From positions 186,001 through 250,000 of the forward strand of contig NZ_JAMPJU010000001.1 of the NCBI RefSeq assembly GCF_025840185.1: 64,000 nt of DNA, given 5' to 3'. The translations under genes were made by a program, and so were the position numbers. This document shows, piece after piece, positions 38,245 through 46,716 of the stretch (positions are counted from its first letter, which is position 1; every line of letters begins with the position of its first letter). The notes below the pieces were generated by a model. It saw nothing but the letters and a program-made list of their open reading frames with translations, was not told the origin of the DNA and did not search any database. This stretch comes from Brenneria izbisi (GTDB lineage: Bacteria; Pseudomonadota; Gammaproteobacteria; Enterobacterales; Enterobacteriaceae).

Positions 38245-41200
38245 GTGAAATCACCGCTCAGCGCATTATCTACGCAGTTAAGTGAGGTAATGCTCCGCGA
38301 TCAGCAACGCCTGCGCCGTCGTATACAGGGTGCGGCAAAGGTCGGCAATCCCCAGGCGCAGGCGGCGATTGTTCAGGAAATTGAGGGGGAGATCGTTGCC
38401 GCGCGGCACAAGGTGAACAATCGACGGGCGGGCTGTCCGGCCATTCATTATCCCGAACTATTGCCGGTCAGCCAGAAGAAAGATGTGATCTTGAACGCAT
38501 TGCGCGAACATCAGGTCATCATTGTGGCGGGGGAAACCGGTTCGGGGAAAACCACCCAGCTTCCGAAGATTTGCCTTGAACTGGGACGCGGCGTGCGCGG
38601 CTTGATCGGCCATACCCAGCCCCGGCGTCTGGCGGCCAGAACCGTGGCCGATCGTATTGCCGCCGAACTGGAAACGCCGCTTGGCGGTTGCGTGGGCTAT
38701 AAAGTCCGTTTTAACGATCAGGTGGGCGATAATACCCTGGTTAAGCTGATGACGGACGGGATATTGCTGGCTGAAATTCAACAGGATCGGCTGTTAACGC
38801 AGTATGACACGCTGATCATCGATGAAGCGCACGAGCGCAGCCTGAATATTGATTTTATTCTGGGTTATTTGCGTCAGCTTCTGCCCAAACGTCCTGATTT
38901 AAAAATCATCATTACCTCCGCGACCATCGATCCGCAGCGCTTTTCCCGCCATTTTGACCATGCGCCGATCATTGAAGTGTCCGGTCGCACCTATCCGGTG
39001 GAGGTACGCTATCGCCCGGTGGTGGAAGAGGCTGAAGACAGCGATCGCGATCAGTTGCAGGCTATCTTTGATGCGGTAAATGAGTTGAGCCGGGAAGGGC
39101 CGGGCGACATCCTGATCTTTATGAGCGGAGAGCGGGAAATCCGCGATACCGCCGATGCGCTGGCGCGGCTGAATTTGCCGCATACCGAAATCCTGCCGCT
39201 GTATGCCCGGTTGTCCAATCAAGAGCAGAACCGGGTTTTCCAGTCGCATCACGGCAGACGCATTGTGCTGGCGACCAATGTGGCGGAAACCTCGCTGACG
39301 GTGCCGGGTATCCGCTATGTGATTGATCCCGGCACGGCGCGTATCAGCCGTTACAGCTTGCGCACCAAAGTCCAGCGTTTGCCGATTGAGGCCATTTCCC
39401 AGGCGTCGGCCAACCAGCGTAAAGGACGGTGTGGCCGCGTCGCCGCCGGCATCTGTATCCGTCTCTATGCTGAACAGGATTTTTTGTCCCGTCCGGCCTT
39501 CACCGATCCAGAAATTCTGCGCACCAATCTGGCCTCGGTTATTTTGCAAATGACCGCGCTGGGGCTGGGGGATATCGCGGCGTTTCCGTTTGTTGAAGCG
39601 CCGGATAAACGTAACATTCAGGATGGCGTGCGCTTACTGGAAGAATTGGGCGCAATCCAACTGGCGGAAAATGGCCACTATCATCTGACGCCGCAAGGAC
39701 GTCAGTTGGCGCAACTGCCCATCGATCCCCGTTTGGCGCGCATGGTGCTGGAAGCCCGCGTCACGGGCTGCGTGCGTGAAGTGATGATCATTACCGCCGC
39801 GCTGTCCATTCAGGACCCGCGCGAACGTCCGCTGGATAAAAAGCAGGCGTCGGATGAAAAACATCGCCGTTTCGTCGATAAAGACTCCGATTTTCTGGCG
39901 TTCGTCAATTTGTGGAACTACCTGCGGGAACAGCAAAAAGCGTTATCTTCCAGCCAGTTCCGTCGGCTGTGCCGTAGCGATTACCTCAACTATCTGCGAG
40001 TGCGTGAGTGGCAGGATATCTACACGCAATTGCGTCAGGTGGTGAAAGAACTAGGATTACCGATAAACAGCGAACCTGCCGATTACCGCAGCGTTCACTG
40101 CGCGTTGTTGACGGGGCTGCTGTCGCATATTGGTCAAAAAGATATCGACAAGCAGGCGTTCAGCGGCGCGCGCAACACACGTTTCGCTATTTTTCCCGGT
40201 TCAGGCCTGTTCAAAAAACCGCCGAAATGGACGATGGTGGCCGAACTGGTGGAAACCAGTCGTTTGTGGGGACGGATCGCCGCCCGCATTGAACCGGAAT
40301 GGATCGAGCCGCTGGCCCAGCACCTGATCAAGCGCAGCTACAGCGATCCGCACTGGGAAAAAGCGCAAGGCACCGTGATGGCGCAGGAAAAAGTCACGTT
40401 GTTCGGCTTACCGATTGTGGCGGCGCGTAAAGTGAATTACAGCCAGATCGATCCTGTTCTGGCGCGTGAGTTATTTATTCGTCACGCGCTGGTGGAAGGG
40501 GACTGGCAGACGCGGCATGCGTTTTTCCGCGCTAACCTGAAGTTACTGGCCGAAGTCGAGGAACTGGAGAATAAATCACGCCGCCGCGACATTCTGGTGG
40601 ACGATGAAACGCTGTTTGCCTTTTACGATCAGCGGTTGCCGCACGATATCATTTCCGCCCGTCATTTTGACCAGTGGTGGAAAACGGCCAGCCATGAGAA
40701 TGCGGATCTGCTGAACTTTGAAAAAAGCATGCTGATCAAAGAAGGCGCGGACAACATAAGCGCGCTGGACTATCCGAATTTCTGGCATCAGGGCAACCTG
40801 AAGCTGCGCTTGTCTTATCAGTTTGAGCCGGGAACGGATGCCGATGGCGTGACGGTGCATATCCCGTTGCCTATCCTCAATCAGGTGCGCGATGAAGGGT
40901 TTGAGTGGCAAATTCCCGGCGTGCGCCGCGAACTGGTTATCGCGCTGATCAAATCGTTGCCGAAACCGATACGCCGCAATTTTGTACCAGCGCCCAATTA
41001 CGCCGATGCGTTTCTGGCGCGTGCCACGCCGCTGGAAAAAAGTCTGCTGGAGGCGTTGGAACGTGAATTACGGCTGATGACGGGCGTGAGCGTACCGCGC
41101 GAAGAATGGCAATGGGAACAGGTGCCCGATCATCTTAAAGTGACGTTCCGCGTGGTGGACGAGAAAAATCGCGCCCTGCGGGAAGGGAAAGATCTGAATG

Positions 41201-42132
41201 CGTTGAAGGAACAATTGAAAGATAAAGTCCAGCAGACGCTCTCCGCTGTAGCGGATGACGGGCTGGAACAAGGCAACTTGCATGTCTGGAGTTTTGGTTC
41301 GCTGCCGGACTGCTACGAGCAAAAACGCGGCGGTTATTCGGTAAAAGCTTACCCTGCATTGGTGGATGAAAAAGACAGTGTGGCGATCCGTTTATTTGAT
41401 ACGCCGCATCAACAGCAGCAGATGATGCGTAAAGGGTTGCGGCGCTTGCTGTTGCTGAATATTCCTTCGCCAATCAAATACCTGCATGAGAAGTTACCCA
41501 ACAAGGCAAAGCTGGGGTTGTATTTCAATCCTTACGGCAAAGTGCTCGATCTGATCGACGACTGTATTGCCTGCGCCGTCGATAAGTTGATTAGCGAGTT
41601 TGGCGGCCCGGTATGGCAGGAAGAGGCGTTCCGGCAACTGCATGAAAAAGTGCGAGCGGAACTTAACGAGACGGTGGTGGATATCGCCCGGCAGGTGGAG
41701 CAGATACTGACGACGGTATTCGCCATCAACAAACGCCTGAAAGGGCGCATTGATATGACGCTGGCGCTGGCGCTGAGCGACATCAAAAATCAGATCAACG
41801 GTCTGGTGTTTCGTGGTTTCGTTACCGCCAATGGCTGGCGCCGCTTGCCGGATGTGCTGCGTTATCTACAGGCAATCGAGCGTCGGCTGGAAAAACTGGC
41901 CCAGGATGTCCACCGCGATCGGGCGCAGATGCTGAAAGTTGAACAGGTGCAACAGGTGTGGCAACAGTGGTGGAATAAACTGCCCGCCGAACGGCGCGAG
42001 GATGATGACGTAAAAGCCATCCGCTGGATGATTGAGGAACTCCGGGTCAGCTATTTTGCCCAGCAATTAGGAACGCCGTTTCCTATTTCGGACAAGCGAA
42101 TATTACAGGCGATGGAGCAGATAGCGTTGTAG
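38245..42132 (+). CDS. hrpA: ATP-dependent RNA helicase HrpA
   Basis: The 1295-residue DEAH-box helicase (E. coli 1300) has Walker A GETGSGKTTQLPK (about 92-104), the DEAH box IIDEAHERSLNID, SAT motif IITSATIDPQRF and motif VI QRKGRCGRVAAG. HA2 and OB-fold regions and the long HrpA-specific C-terminus (DUF3418) follow. HrpA unwinds RNA and resolves stalled or collided ribosomes in E. coli. Translation starts at GTG 38245 with AAGGAG nine bases upstream. Confidence 0.97.
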   Translation: MKSPLSALSTQLSEVMLRDQQRLRRRIQGAAKVGNPQAQAAIVQEIEGEIVAARHKVNNRRAGCPAIHYPELLPVSQKKDVILNALREHQVIIVAGETGSGKTTQLPKICLELGRGVRGLIGHTQPRRLAARTVADRIAAELETPLGGCVGYKVRFNDQVGDNTLVKLMTDGILLAEIQQDRLLTQYDTLIIDEAHERSLNIDFILGYLRQLLPKRPDLKIIITSATIDPQRFSRHFDHAPIIEVSGRTYPVEVRYRPVVEEAEDSDRDQLQAIFDAVNELSREGPGDILIFMSGEREIRDTADALARLNLPHTEILPLYARLSNQEQNRVFQSHHGRRIVLATNVAETSLTVPGIRYVIDPGTARISRYSLRTKVQRLPIEAISQASANQRKGRCGRVAAGICIRLYAEQDFLSRPAFTDPEILRTNLASVILQMTALGLGDIAAFPFVEAPDKRNIQDGVRLLEELGAIQLAENGHYHLTPQGRQLAQLPIDPRLARMVLEARVTGCVREVMIITAALSIQDPRERPLDKKQASDEKHRRFVDKDSDFLAFVNLWNYLREQQKALSSSQFRRLCRSDYLNYLRVREWQDIYTQLRQVVKELGLPINSEPADYRSVHCALLTGLLSHIGQKDIDKQAFSGARNTRFAIFPGSGLFKKPPKWTMVAELVETSRLWGRIAARIEPEWIEPLAQHLIKRSYSDPHWEKAQGTVMAQEKVTLFGLPIVAARKVNYSQIDPVLARELFIRHALVEGDWQTRHAFFRANLKLLAEVEELENKSRRRDILVDDETLFAFYDQRLPHDIISARHFDQWWKTASHENADLLNFEKSMLIKEGADNISALDYPNFWHQGNLKLRLSYQFEPGTDADGVTVHIPLPILNQVRDEGFEWQIPGVRRELVIALIKSLPKPIRRNFVPAPNYADAFLARATPLEKSLLEALERELRLMTGVSVPREEWQWEQVPDHLKVTFRVVDEKNRALREGKDLNALKEQLKDKVQQTLSAVADDGLEQGNLHVWSFGSLPDCYEQKRGGYSVKAYPALVDEKDSVAIRLFDTPHQQQQMMRKGLRRLLLLNIPSPIKYLHEKLPNKAKLGLYFNPYGKVLDLIDDCIACAVDKLISEFGGPVWQEEAFRQLHEKVRAELNETVVDIARQVEQILTTVFAINKRLKGRIDMTLALALSDIKNQINGLVFRGFVTANGWRRLPDVLRYLQAIERRLEKLAQDVHRDRAQMLKVEQVQQVWQQWWNKLPAERREDDDVKAIRWMIEELRVSYFAQQLGTPFPISDKRILQAMEQIAL

Positions 42133-42144
42133 ACAATTTAGTTC

Positions 42145-42169
42145 GGCGCCAATCTTGGTATTTGGCGCC
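42145..42169. terminator. Hairpin between convergent hrpA and the EcsC-family gene
   Basis: GGCGCCAA (42145-42152) and TTGGCGCC (42162-42169) form a perfect eight-base stem with a nine-base loop. There is no T-run, so it may rely on other factors. Confidence 0.45.
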
Positions 42170-42216
42170 TGGACTACCATACGATCAATAAACTCCAGAG
42201 AAAATCCCTGCCTATT

Positions 42217-43113
42217 TTAGTTTTTCAACCGCACATAGGCCGATTTGATTTCCGCTTCGCCATATTTTTCCTCCAGCCGTTTGATGATGAAATGGCCGCG
42301 TGCCATGTTCTGATAATGGTGAATGAACAGGGTATTAATTGCCGCGCCGCTGGCGGCGCCGATGACCGGCACGATTTGGGCGGCCATTTTTTCGGTGATG
42401 GTGATGCCCAGCCGTGTCGCGACGGCATCGATCACTCTGGCCAATGTTCTGCCCGCCTGTGAGGTGGTGATTCTGGCCGAAGCTTTTTCCATGCCTTTCT
42501 TGCTGGCGAGATCAACCAATTCGCGGGTGGCGTGTTTCGTGATATCGGCAAGAGCGGCGCGTGATGCATAGTAGGCGGAATCTGCGGCGTCATCGTTTTT
42601 ACTGTTGCCTCCCAACGCGAATACTTCCACACAGGCGGCCTTAACGGAAAAATCGGTCAGCGAGAATCCTTCGCTGCGTGCGATATCGGCGACGGAACGC
42701 ATCATGATGGTGGTGCTGACGGGCAGTTCGACCAGCAAACCCGCGGCGCCGAAAAAACCACTGACCGCGCCGGAGGTTGCCGCGACCAGTTTATGGGTTT
42801 TCGGCGATGAGGCGCGTTTGGGGGCATCATCCAGTGTAAACAGGGCGGCATCGACGGATTTATGCAGTGCGGTGTGAACCACATCCTGAACTTTGTTTTT
42901 TACCACGGCAGGCAGTTTAGACAGGCTCCATTCAATCGGACCGCCCACCAGATTAGCTAACTGAATGGTGATCGAGGGCGCTTCCAGCAGGGCAAGGGCT
43001 TGTCGAATGTCATCCAGATCCTGCTGATTATCAAAAATGCTCATAAGGTGTTCAAAATCCTGATTGTCGCGGCATATATTTTTATGTATGGCATGAACCA
43101 CGCGATCTGACAA
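42217..43113 (-). CDS. EcsC family protein
   Basis: The 298-residue protein matches the EcsC family by its Ala/Gly-rich, partly hydrophobic central blocks: KLVAATSGAVSGFFGAAGLLVELPVSTTIMMRSVADIA (about 105-142), EVFALGG and IVPVIGAASGAAINTLFI. The family is of unknown function and often membrane-associated. The listed start is TTG, with GAGGAGA just upstream and 23 bases after the stop of the EAL-domain gene; a later ATG at 43044 would give a 275-residue protein without a good ribosome-binding site. It is the second gene of a leftward pair with the EAL protein. Confidence 0.8.
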   Translation of the reverse strand: MSDRVVHAIHKNICRDNQDFEHLMSIFDNQQDLDDIRQALALLEAPSITIQLANLVGGPIEWSLSKLPAVVKNKVQDVVHTALHKSVDAALFTLDDAPKRASSPKTHKLVAATSGAVSGFFGAAGLLVELPVSTTIMMRSVADIARSEGFSLTDFSVKAACVEVFALGGNSKNDDAADSAYYASRAALADITKHATRELVDLASKKGMEKASARITTSQAGRTLARVIDAVATRLGITITEKMAAQIVPVIGAASGAAINTLFIHHYQNMARGHFIIKRLEEKYGEAEIKSAYVRLKN

Positions 43114-43136
43114 GGTCTCCTCTGTCAGGATAGATG

Positions 43137-44906
43137 TCAGCGGGCTTCGTGACGAGTTAACCAGGTGGTGAAGTCTTCCGGTAAAATTGGCGGGGAAAAA
43201 TAGTAACCCTGACCTTCATCGCAACCGAATTGCGCCAGATAATCGAGTGTTTGCTTATTCTCAATCCCCTCGGCCAGCACCCGATAATTGAGTTTATGCA
43301 ACATATTGATAATGGACTCGACAATAATCCGACTCTTCAGATCGGTTTTAATATCTTTGATGAGTGATTTATCCAGTTTGATAATCGTTGCCGGAATATT
43401 TCTCAGATAGTTTAAATTGCTGTATCCCGCGCCGAAATCATCCAAAGCAATAATAAATCCAAGCTGTTTTAACGCCTGAATGGTGGAAAGCGTTTCCGAG
43501 CTTTCGATTATTTTCTGGGTTTCCAGACATTCAATTTGAATATCGCGTGGCGTTAAGCCGTCGCGATCGAGGATATTTAATAAACGTTCAATAAACTTCT
43601 CTTCAGCAAAATTGCTGGCGGCAACGTTGATGGATATCGGAAATAAAATTCCCGCCTGGCGCCAGATTTTTATCTGTTTGGCGGTTTGTTTTATTACCCA
43701 CTCCGTCAGCGGGCGCATCAGCGTCGTGCCTTCCGCCAGCGGAATAAATTGGTCAGGATAAATTTCACCTAACGTGGGATGATGCCAGCGGAGCAGCGCC
43801 TCCACGCCAATCACTTTCTTATCCACAATATTCAGTTTAGGCTGATAAACCAGATAAAGACCGGGCTTGTTGTTTTTTAATACGTCAGACAGTTCATTGA
43901 GTAAAGTGAATGCCTGTTGTTGAATGTTATCGCTCTGCGCGTTATAGGCGCTGTAACGAACATTGTTGGTGATGGCATCATGCAACGCGCTCATGGTTTC
44001 ACGCAGGATACGCTGCGGATCATCCACTGGGATCTGGAACTCGGTATAGCCGACAAACAGTTCCAGTTTCAGGGGAACATGGCTGGTTATGCTCTCCTGA
44101 ATACGGGCTGAACAGGAAACCAATGCTTCAAGTACCTGTGCTTTCATGTCGGCTTTCACCAACAAGGCAAAACGCCCCACCGCGACGCTGTAGACGCTCT
44201 CCTGAGCATGAAAAGTCAGGCGCAGAAACATACCGATATCTCTCAATATGCTTTCAACGGTCGGCATACCGAGTGAACGGCCCATTTCATAGGCATAAGA
44301 GATATCAATGCTATCAATCAGTATCAGCAGGTAGTTTTCATGGATATCGGTTATGTGGCTGATATCCTCTATCAACCGTTGTCGGTTTGGCAACATGGTT
44401 ATCGCATCAACCAGCCCGATTGCGTTGCGATATCCAATCAGTGCCATCACCACCGCGGCCAAGTCATTGAGCATGCGCAACTGGATTTTGCTGAAAGCCC
44501 GCGGAATATAATCAATTATGCAGAGCGTGCCGATGGAATAACCCTGTGTCGTAATGAGGGGGACTCCCGCGTAAGCGCGGATATGCGGCGCATTAACCAC
44601 ATAGGGGTTATTTTTAAATCGCTCATCCTGCAAGGCGTTCTGACAAACAAGCATTTCGCCGGTCTGCACCACAAAGTGGTCAAATGAGTGGAGCTTTTCC
44701 ATCTCGGCTGAGGCGAAATTAGTTTTGGCTTTAATATGTTGCTTTTGGGTTCCGCTCAAGGTGACTAATGCTGTTGGTATTTTTAGTAACCGACAAGTCA
44801 GATCAGTCACTTTAGTAAGAATATTATCTTGAGAATAATCAAGATTTTTAAGTGCATCGAGGGTCTGCATGCGTTCTTCTTCATCATGGCTCAAATGCTT
44901 TAACAT
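43137..44906 (-). CDS. GAF, degenerate GGDEF and EAL domain protein (probable c-di-GMP phosphodiesterase)
   Basis: The 589-residue cytoplasmic protein has a GAF domain (about 15-160; YAGVPLITTQGYSIGTLCIID), a GGDEF-like domain (about 165-310) and an EAL domain (about 335-585). The GGDEF signature is replaced by AVGRF, so cyclase activity is unlikely. The EAL domain keeps GVEALLRW, an Asn in NVAASNF, the Glu near QIECLET, DDFGAGYSNL, the Lys in IKLDKS, the Glu in LAEGIEN and the Gln in GCDEGQG, so phosphodiesterase activity is likely. AGAGAGG precedes the ATG. No membrane segment is seen. It is followed 23 bases later by the EcsC-family gene. Confidence 0.88.
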   Translation of the reverse strand: MLKHLSHDEEERMQTLDALKNLDYSQDNILTKVTDLTCRLLKIPTALVTLSGTQKQHIKAKTNFASAEMEKLHSFDHFVVQTGEMLVCQNALQDERFKNNPYVVNAPHIRAYAGVPLITTQGYSIGTLCIIDYIPRAFSKIQLRMLNDLAAVVMALIGYRNAIGLVDAITMLPNRQRLIEDISHITDIHENYLLILIDSIDISYAYEMGRSLGMPTVESILRDIGMFLRLTFHAQESVYSVAVGRFALLVKADMKAQVLEALVSCSARIQESITSHVPLKLELFVGYTEFQIPVDDPQRILRETMSALHDAITNNVRYSAYNAQSDNIQQQAFTLLNELSDVLKNNKPGLYLVYQPKLNIVDKKVIGVEALLRWHHPTLGEIYPDQFIPLAEGTTLMRPLTEWVIKQTAKQIKIWRQAGILFPISINVAASNFAEEKFIERLLNILDRDGLTPRDIQIECLETQKIIESSETLSTIQALKQLGFIIALDDFGAGYSNLNYLRNIPATIIKLDKSLIKDIKTDLKSRIIVESIINMLHKLNYRVLAEGIENKQTLDYLAQFGCDEGQGYYFSPPILPEDFTTWLTRHEAR

Positions 44907-45139
44907 GCCGCCTCTCTTTTTGGTAATTAATAGTTCGTATTACTGAATTCATTACATATAGACCAGACAACATAAGATTATAAAAAATAATATCGTTTAT
45001 TGTTAGGAATTGATCCTCTGTTTTTCATATCGATGCATCATTGAAATATCAGGCGGGTTTGTTGTAAGTTTATGAATTGGTTTATTTTTTTCCTTATTTC
45101 ATCATCGTCTTTATTTTTCATATCATCAAACGCACAACA

Positions 45140-45967
45140 TCAGCGCGCACGCCTGACCTCTTCCGCCAACATTTTCAGTTGCTGGCGGATAGCCGTTACC
45201 GAAACGGCCCGATTATCGGCCCGGTCACGATCGCCGGGAGCCGGCGCCGAGCTTTGAATAGCGATTAATAACCAGCCTGATACCGTGCGCAGCATAAGCG
45301 GGGAACCGCTGTCGCCGGGCAGTGTGTCGCATTGGTGTGACAATATCGCAGGCTGAACCCAGCCGGTAACCCGGCAATCCTGATGACGGTACAGCATGGT
45401 CGGATGATCTTCCGGGTAACCCGCTTGCGTCACTCGCTGCTGGTTTTGATGCAACGCCACAATTAGCGACTGACGATCACCCGACCACATCGGGAGAGGA
45501 ACGATGCCTGGCGGCGTCTGTTTTAACCGGATTAGCGCATAGTCCCGCGGCGCGGCACGAGAAGGCACACTCCAACCTTCGCCATCGGCTTGCAGTTGTT
45601 TGCTGAGCGTCTTATTCACCAGCGCTTCAATTTCTTTGGTTTCATAGCCCCAGCCATTTTCTGTTGCCAGAAAGCGCAGGGCGACGGGTTTATCGGTTTT
45701 GCCTTGCGGGGGCGTTAAAACGCAATGTCCGGCGGTCAGGGCAAGATGAGGGGAAATCAACGTGGCGGTACATAAATTGCCGCTGGCGGTTTCCAACTGA
45801 CCGATGGCTTGCCACGGCCACGTCGAGGTATCAGCCACGCGATCTCTATCGTCATGATTGAAAAATAAAATCTGTTGCTGTTTTTCTGTGTCGGCGGCGG
45901 ACATCTCCGCCCAGCCGGGCGTTGCGACAAGGATGAATAAACATAACAATCCGACAGAGATACGCAT
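45140..45967 (-). CDS. ydgD: Periplasmic trypsin-like serine protease YdgD
   Basis: The 275-residue protein has a signal peptide (MRISVGLLCLFILVATPGWA, cleaved after residue 20). It is a chymotrypsin-fold peptidase with the catalytic triad His in ALTAGHCVL, Asp in PRDYALIRL and Ser in LPGDSGSPL. E. coli YdgD has a similar length and, like this gene, lies beside asr. In acid-stress studies YdgD-type proteases were linked to Asr processing; that link is from memory and not certain. The ribosome-binding site is weak. Confidence 0.92.
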   Translation of the reverse strand: MRISVGLLCLFILVATPGWAEMSAADTEKQQQILFFNHDDRDRVADTSTWPWQAIGQLETASGNLCTATLISPHLALTAGHCVLTPPQGKTDKPVALRFLATENGWGYETKEIEALVNKTLSKQLQADGEGWSVPSRAAPRDYALIRLKQTPPGIVPLPMWSGDRQSLIVALHQNQQRVTQAGYPEDHPTMLYRHQDCRVTGWVQPAILSHQCDTLPGDSGSPLMLRTVSGWLLIAIQSSAPAPGDRDRADNRAVSVTAIRQQLKMLAEEVRRAR

Positions 45968-46098
45968 GTAATAGTGTGCCTGATGTTAAAAACGAATTTG
46001 AACTAACGGTATTTGAACTAACTATAGATGCATTTTGCCGGGCGCGATTAGATACGAACGAAGGTTTTCAGCGTAAAACGCGGGTTTGATCTAACGGG

Positions 46099-46179
46099 TT
46101 ACAGAAAAAAGAGCAAGGTAATGAATCCACCGAGCAGTATGAGGGATAACATGATTTCAAATGAGTAACGACGCAGCAT
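46099..46179 (-). CDS. ydgU: Small inner-membrane protein YdgU (26 residues)
   Basis: Between asr and ydgD a 26-codon frame starts at ATG 46179 and ends in TAA at 46099. It begins MLRRYSFEIML, continues as one hydrophobic helix (SLILLGGFITLLFFL) and ends there. The size, the RRY-F start and the position between asr and ydgD fit E. coli YdgU, a 27-residue predicted membrane protein. The ribosome-binding site is poor (GGGA some ten bases upstream). It is probably cotranscribed with asr by readthrough of a hairpin. Confidence 0.8.
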   Translation of the reverse strand: MLRRYSFEIMLSLILLGGFITLLFFL

Positions 46180-46199
46180 CGTCCGATATCCCAGGAAAT

Positions 46200-46225
46200 A
46201 AACACCCGGAAGCGACCGGGTGTTT
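46200..46225 (-). terminator. Hairpin between asr and ydgU
   Basis: AAACACCCGG (46200-46209) and CCGGGTGTTT (46216-46225) form a perfect ten-base stem with a six-base loop. On the minus strand the 3' arm ends in GTGTTTATTTCC, a broken T-run, so it is likely a partial terminator after asr. Confidence 0.65.
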
Positions 46226-46249
46226 GACCGTTGTCTGACGCGTTTATTA

Positions 46250-46501
46250 TCAAGCTGCTGGCGGGGTTGTCGCGGGTTTGGCCGTTTTCGCTTTTTTCAC
46301 CTGTTTTTTGGCTGCCTGCGCTTTTTGTAGCGCGGGCTTGGCTTTTTTCACATGTTTTTTAACATGGGAGGCTTTAGCAGGCGCCGTTGTCGCCGCCGGA
46401 GCAGATGTTTGCGCCGGGCCGCTGGTAGCGGTATCCGCTGCAAATGCCACAGAGGACAGACCCATAACCGCGCCGGCAATCATCACTATTACTTTATTCA
46501 T
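46250..46501 (-). CDS. asr: Acid shock protein Asr
   Basis: The 83-residue precursor has a signal peptide (MNKVIVMIAGAVMGLSSVAFA) followed by a low-complexity Ala/Lys/Pro/Thr tail with HVKKHVKKAKP and QKAQAAKKQVKK repeats, as in E. coli Asr (about 102 residues, here shorter). Asr is a very basic periplasmic protein induced at low pH and by phosphate starvation under RstA/PhoB control. Three ATG codons lie in a row; the third, 46501, is best spaced from AGAGGA. RstAB is encoded about 5 kb to the right, and an RstA box lies upstream. Confidence 0.93.
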   Translation of the reverse strand: MNKVIVMIAGAVMGLSSVAFAADTATSGPAQTSAPAATTAPAKASHVKKHVKKAKPALQKAQAAKKQVKKAKTAKPATTPPAA

Positions 46502-46607
46502 CATCATTTCCTCTTTGTTCCATTCACATGTCGTGACCCGGATTGGGGTCGGTGAAGTGAGCATAAGGAAAAAAGAGTCTGGCTTCCGTGAGTGATTGGT
46601 TTCGGCG

Positions 46608-46621
46608 TGTAACCGAATGTA
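46608..46621 (-). promoter_or_regulatory. RstA box upstream of asr
   Basis: On the minus strand the sequence reads TACATTCGGTTACA, matching the RstA consensus TACATNTNGTTACA at all but one fixed position. It is 107-120 bases upstream of the asr start. E. coli asr is a direct RstA target, so the assignment is well grounded, although read by eye. Confidence 0.7.
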
Positions 46622-46661
46622 CAACTAGTCGAACGTACAACCAGCCGAACGTACAACCAGA
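46614..46661. repeat. Three tandem 16-bp repeats upstream of asr
   Basis: The units are CGAATGTACAACTAGT, CGAACGTACAACCAGC and CGAACGTACAACCAGA. On the minus strand each contains GTTGTAC(A/G)TTCG; the unit nearest asr overlaps the RstA box. They may be further RstA half-sites. Confidence 0.85.
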
Positions 46662-46716
46662 TCAGCAAGCTGCTATTGGTCGCGCTGTTGTTGCGCGGCC
46701 AATGGCGCATCATCGG

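Noticed and set aside
46068-46253. A 61-codon minus-strand frame covering the asr-ydgD gap
   Set aside because: It reads through the asr terminator hairpin in a different frame from YdgU; the 26-codon frame matches E. coli YdgU in size, sequence pattern and position, while this one has no membrane pattern or ribosome-binding site.
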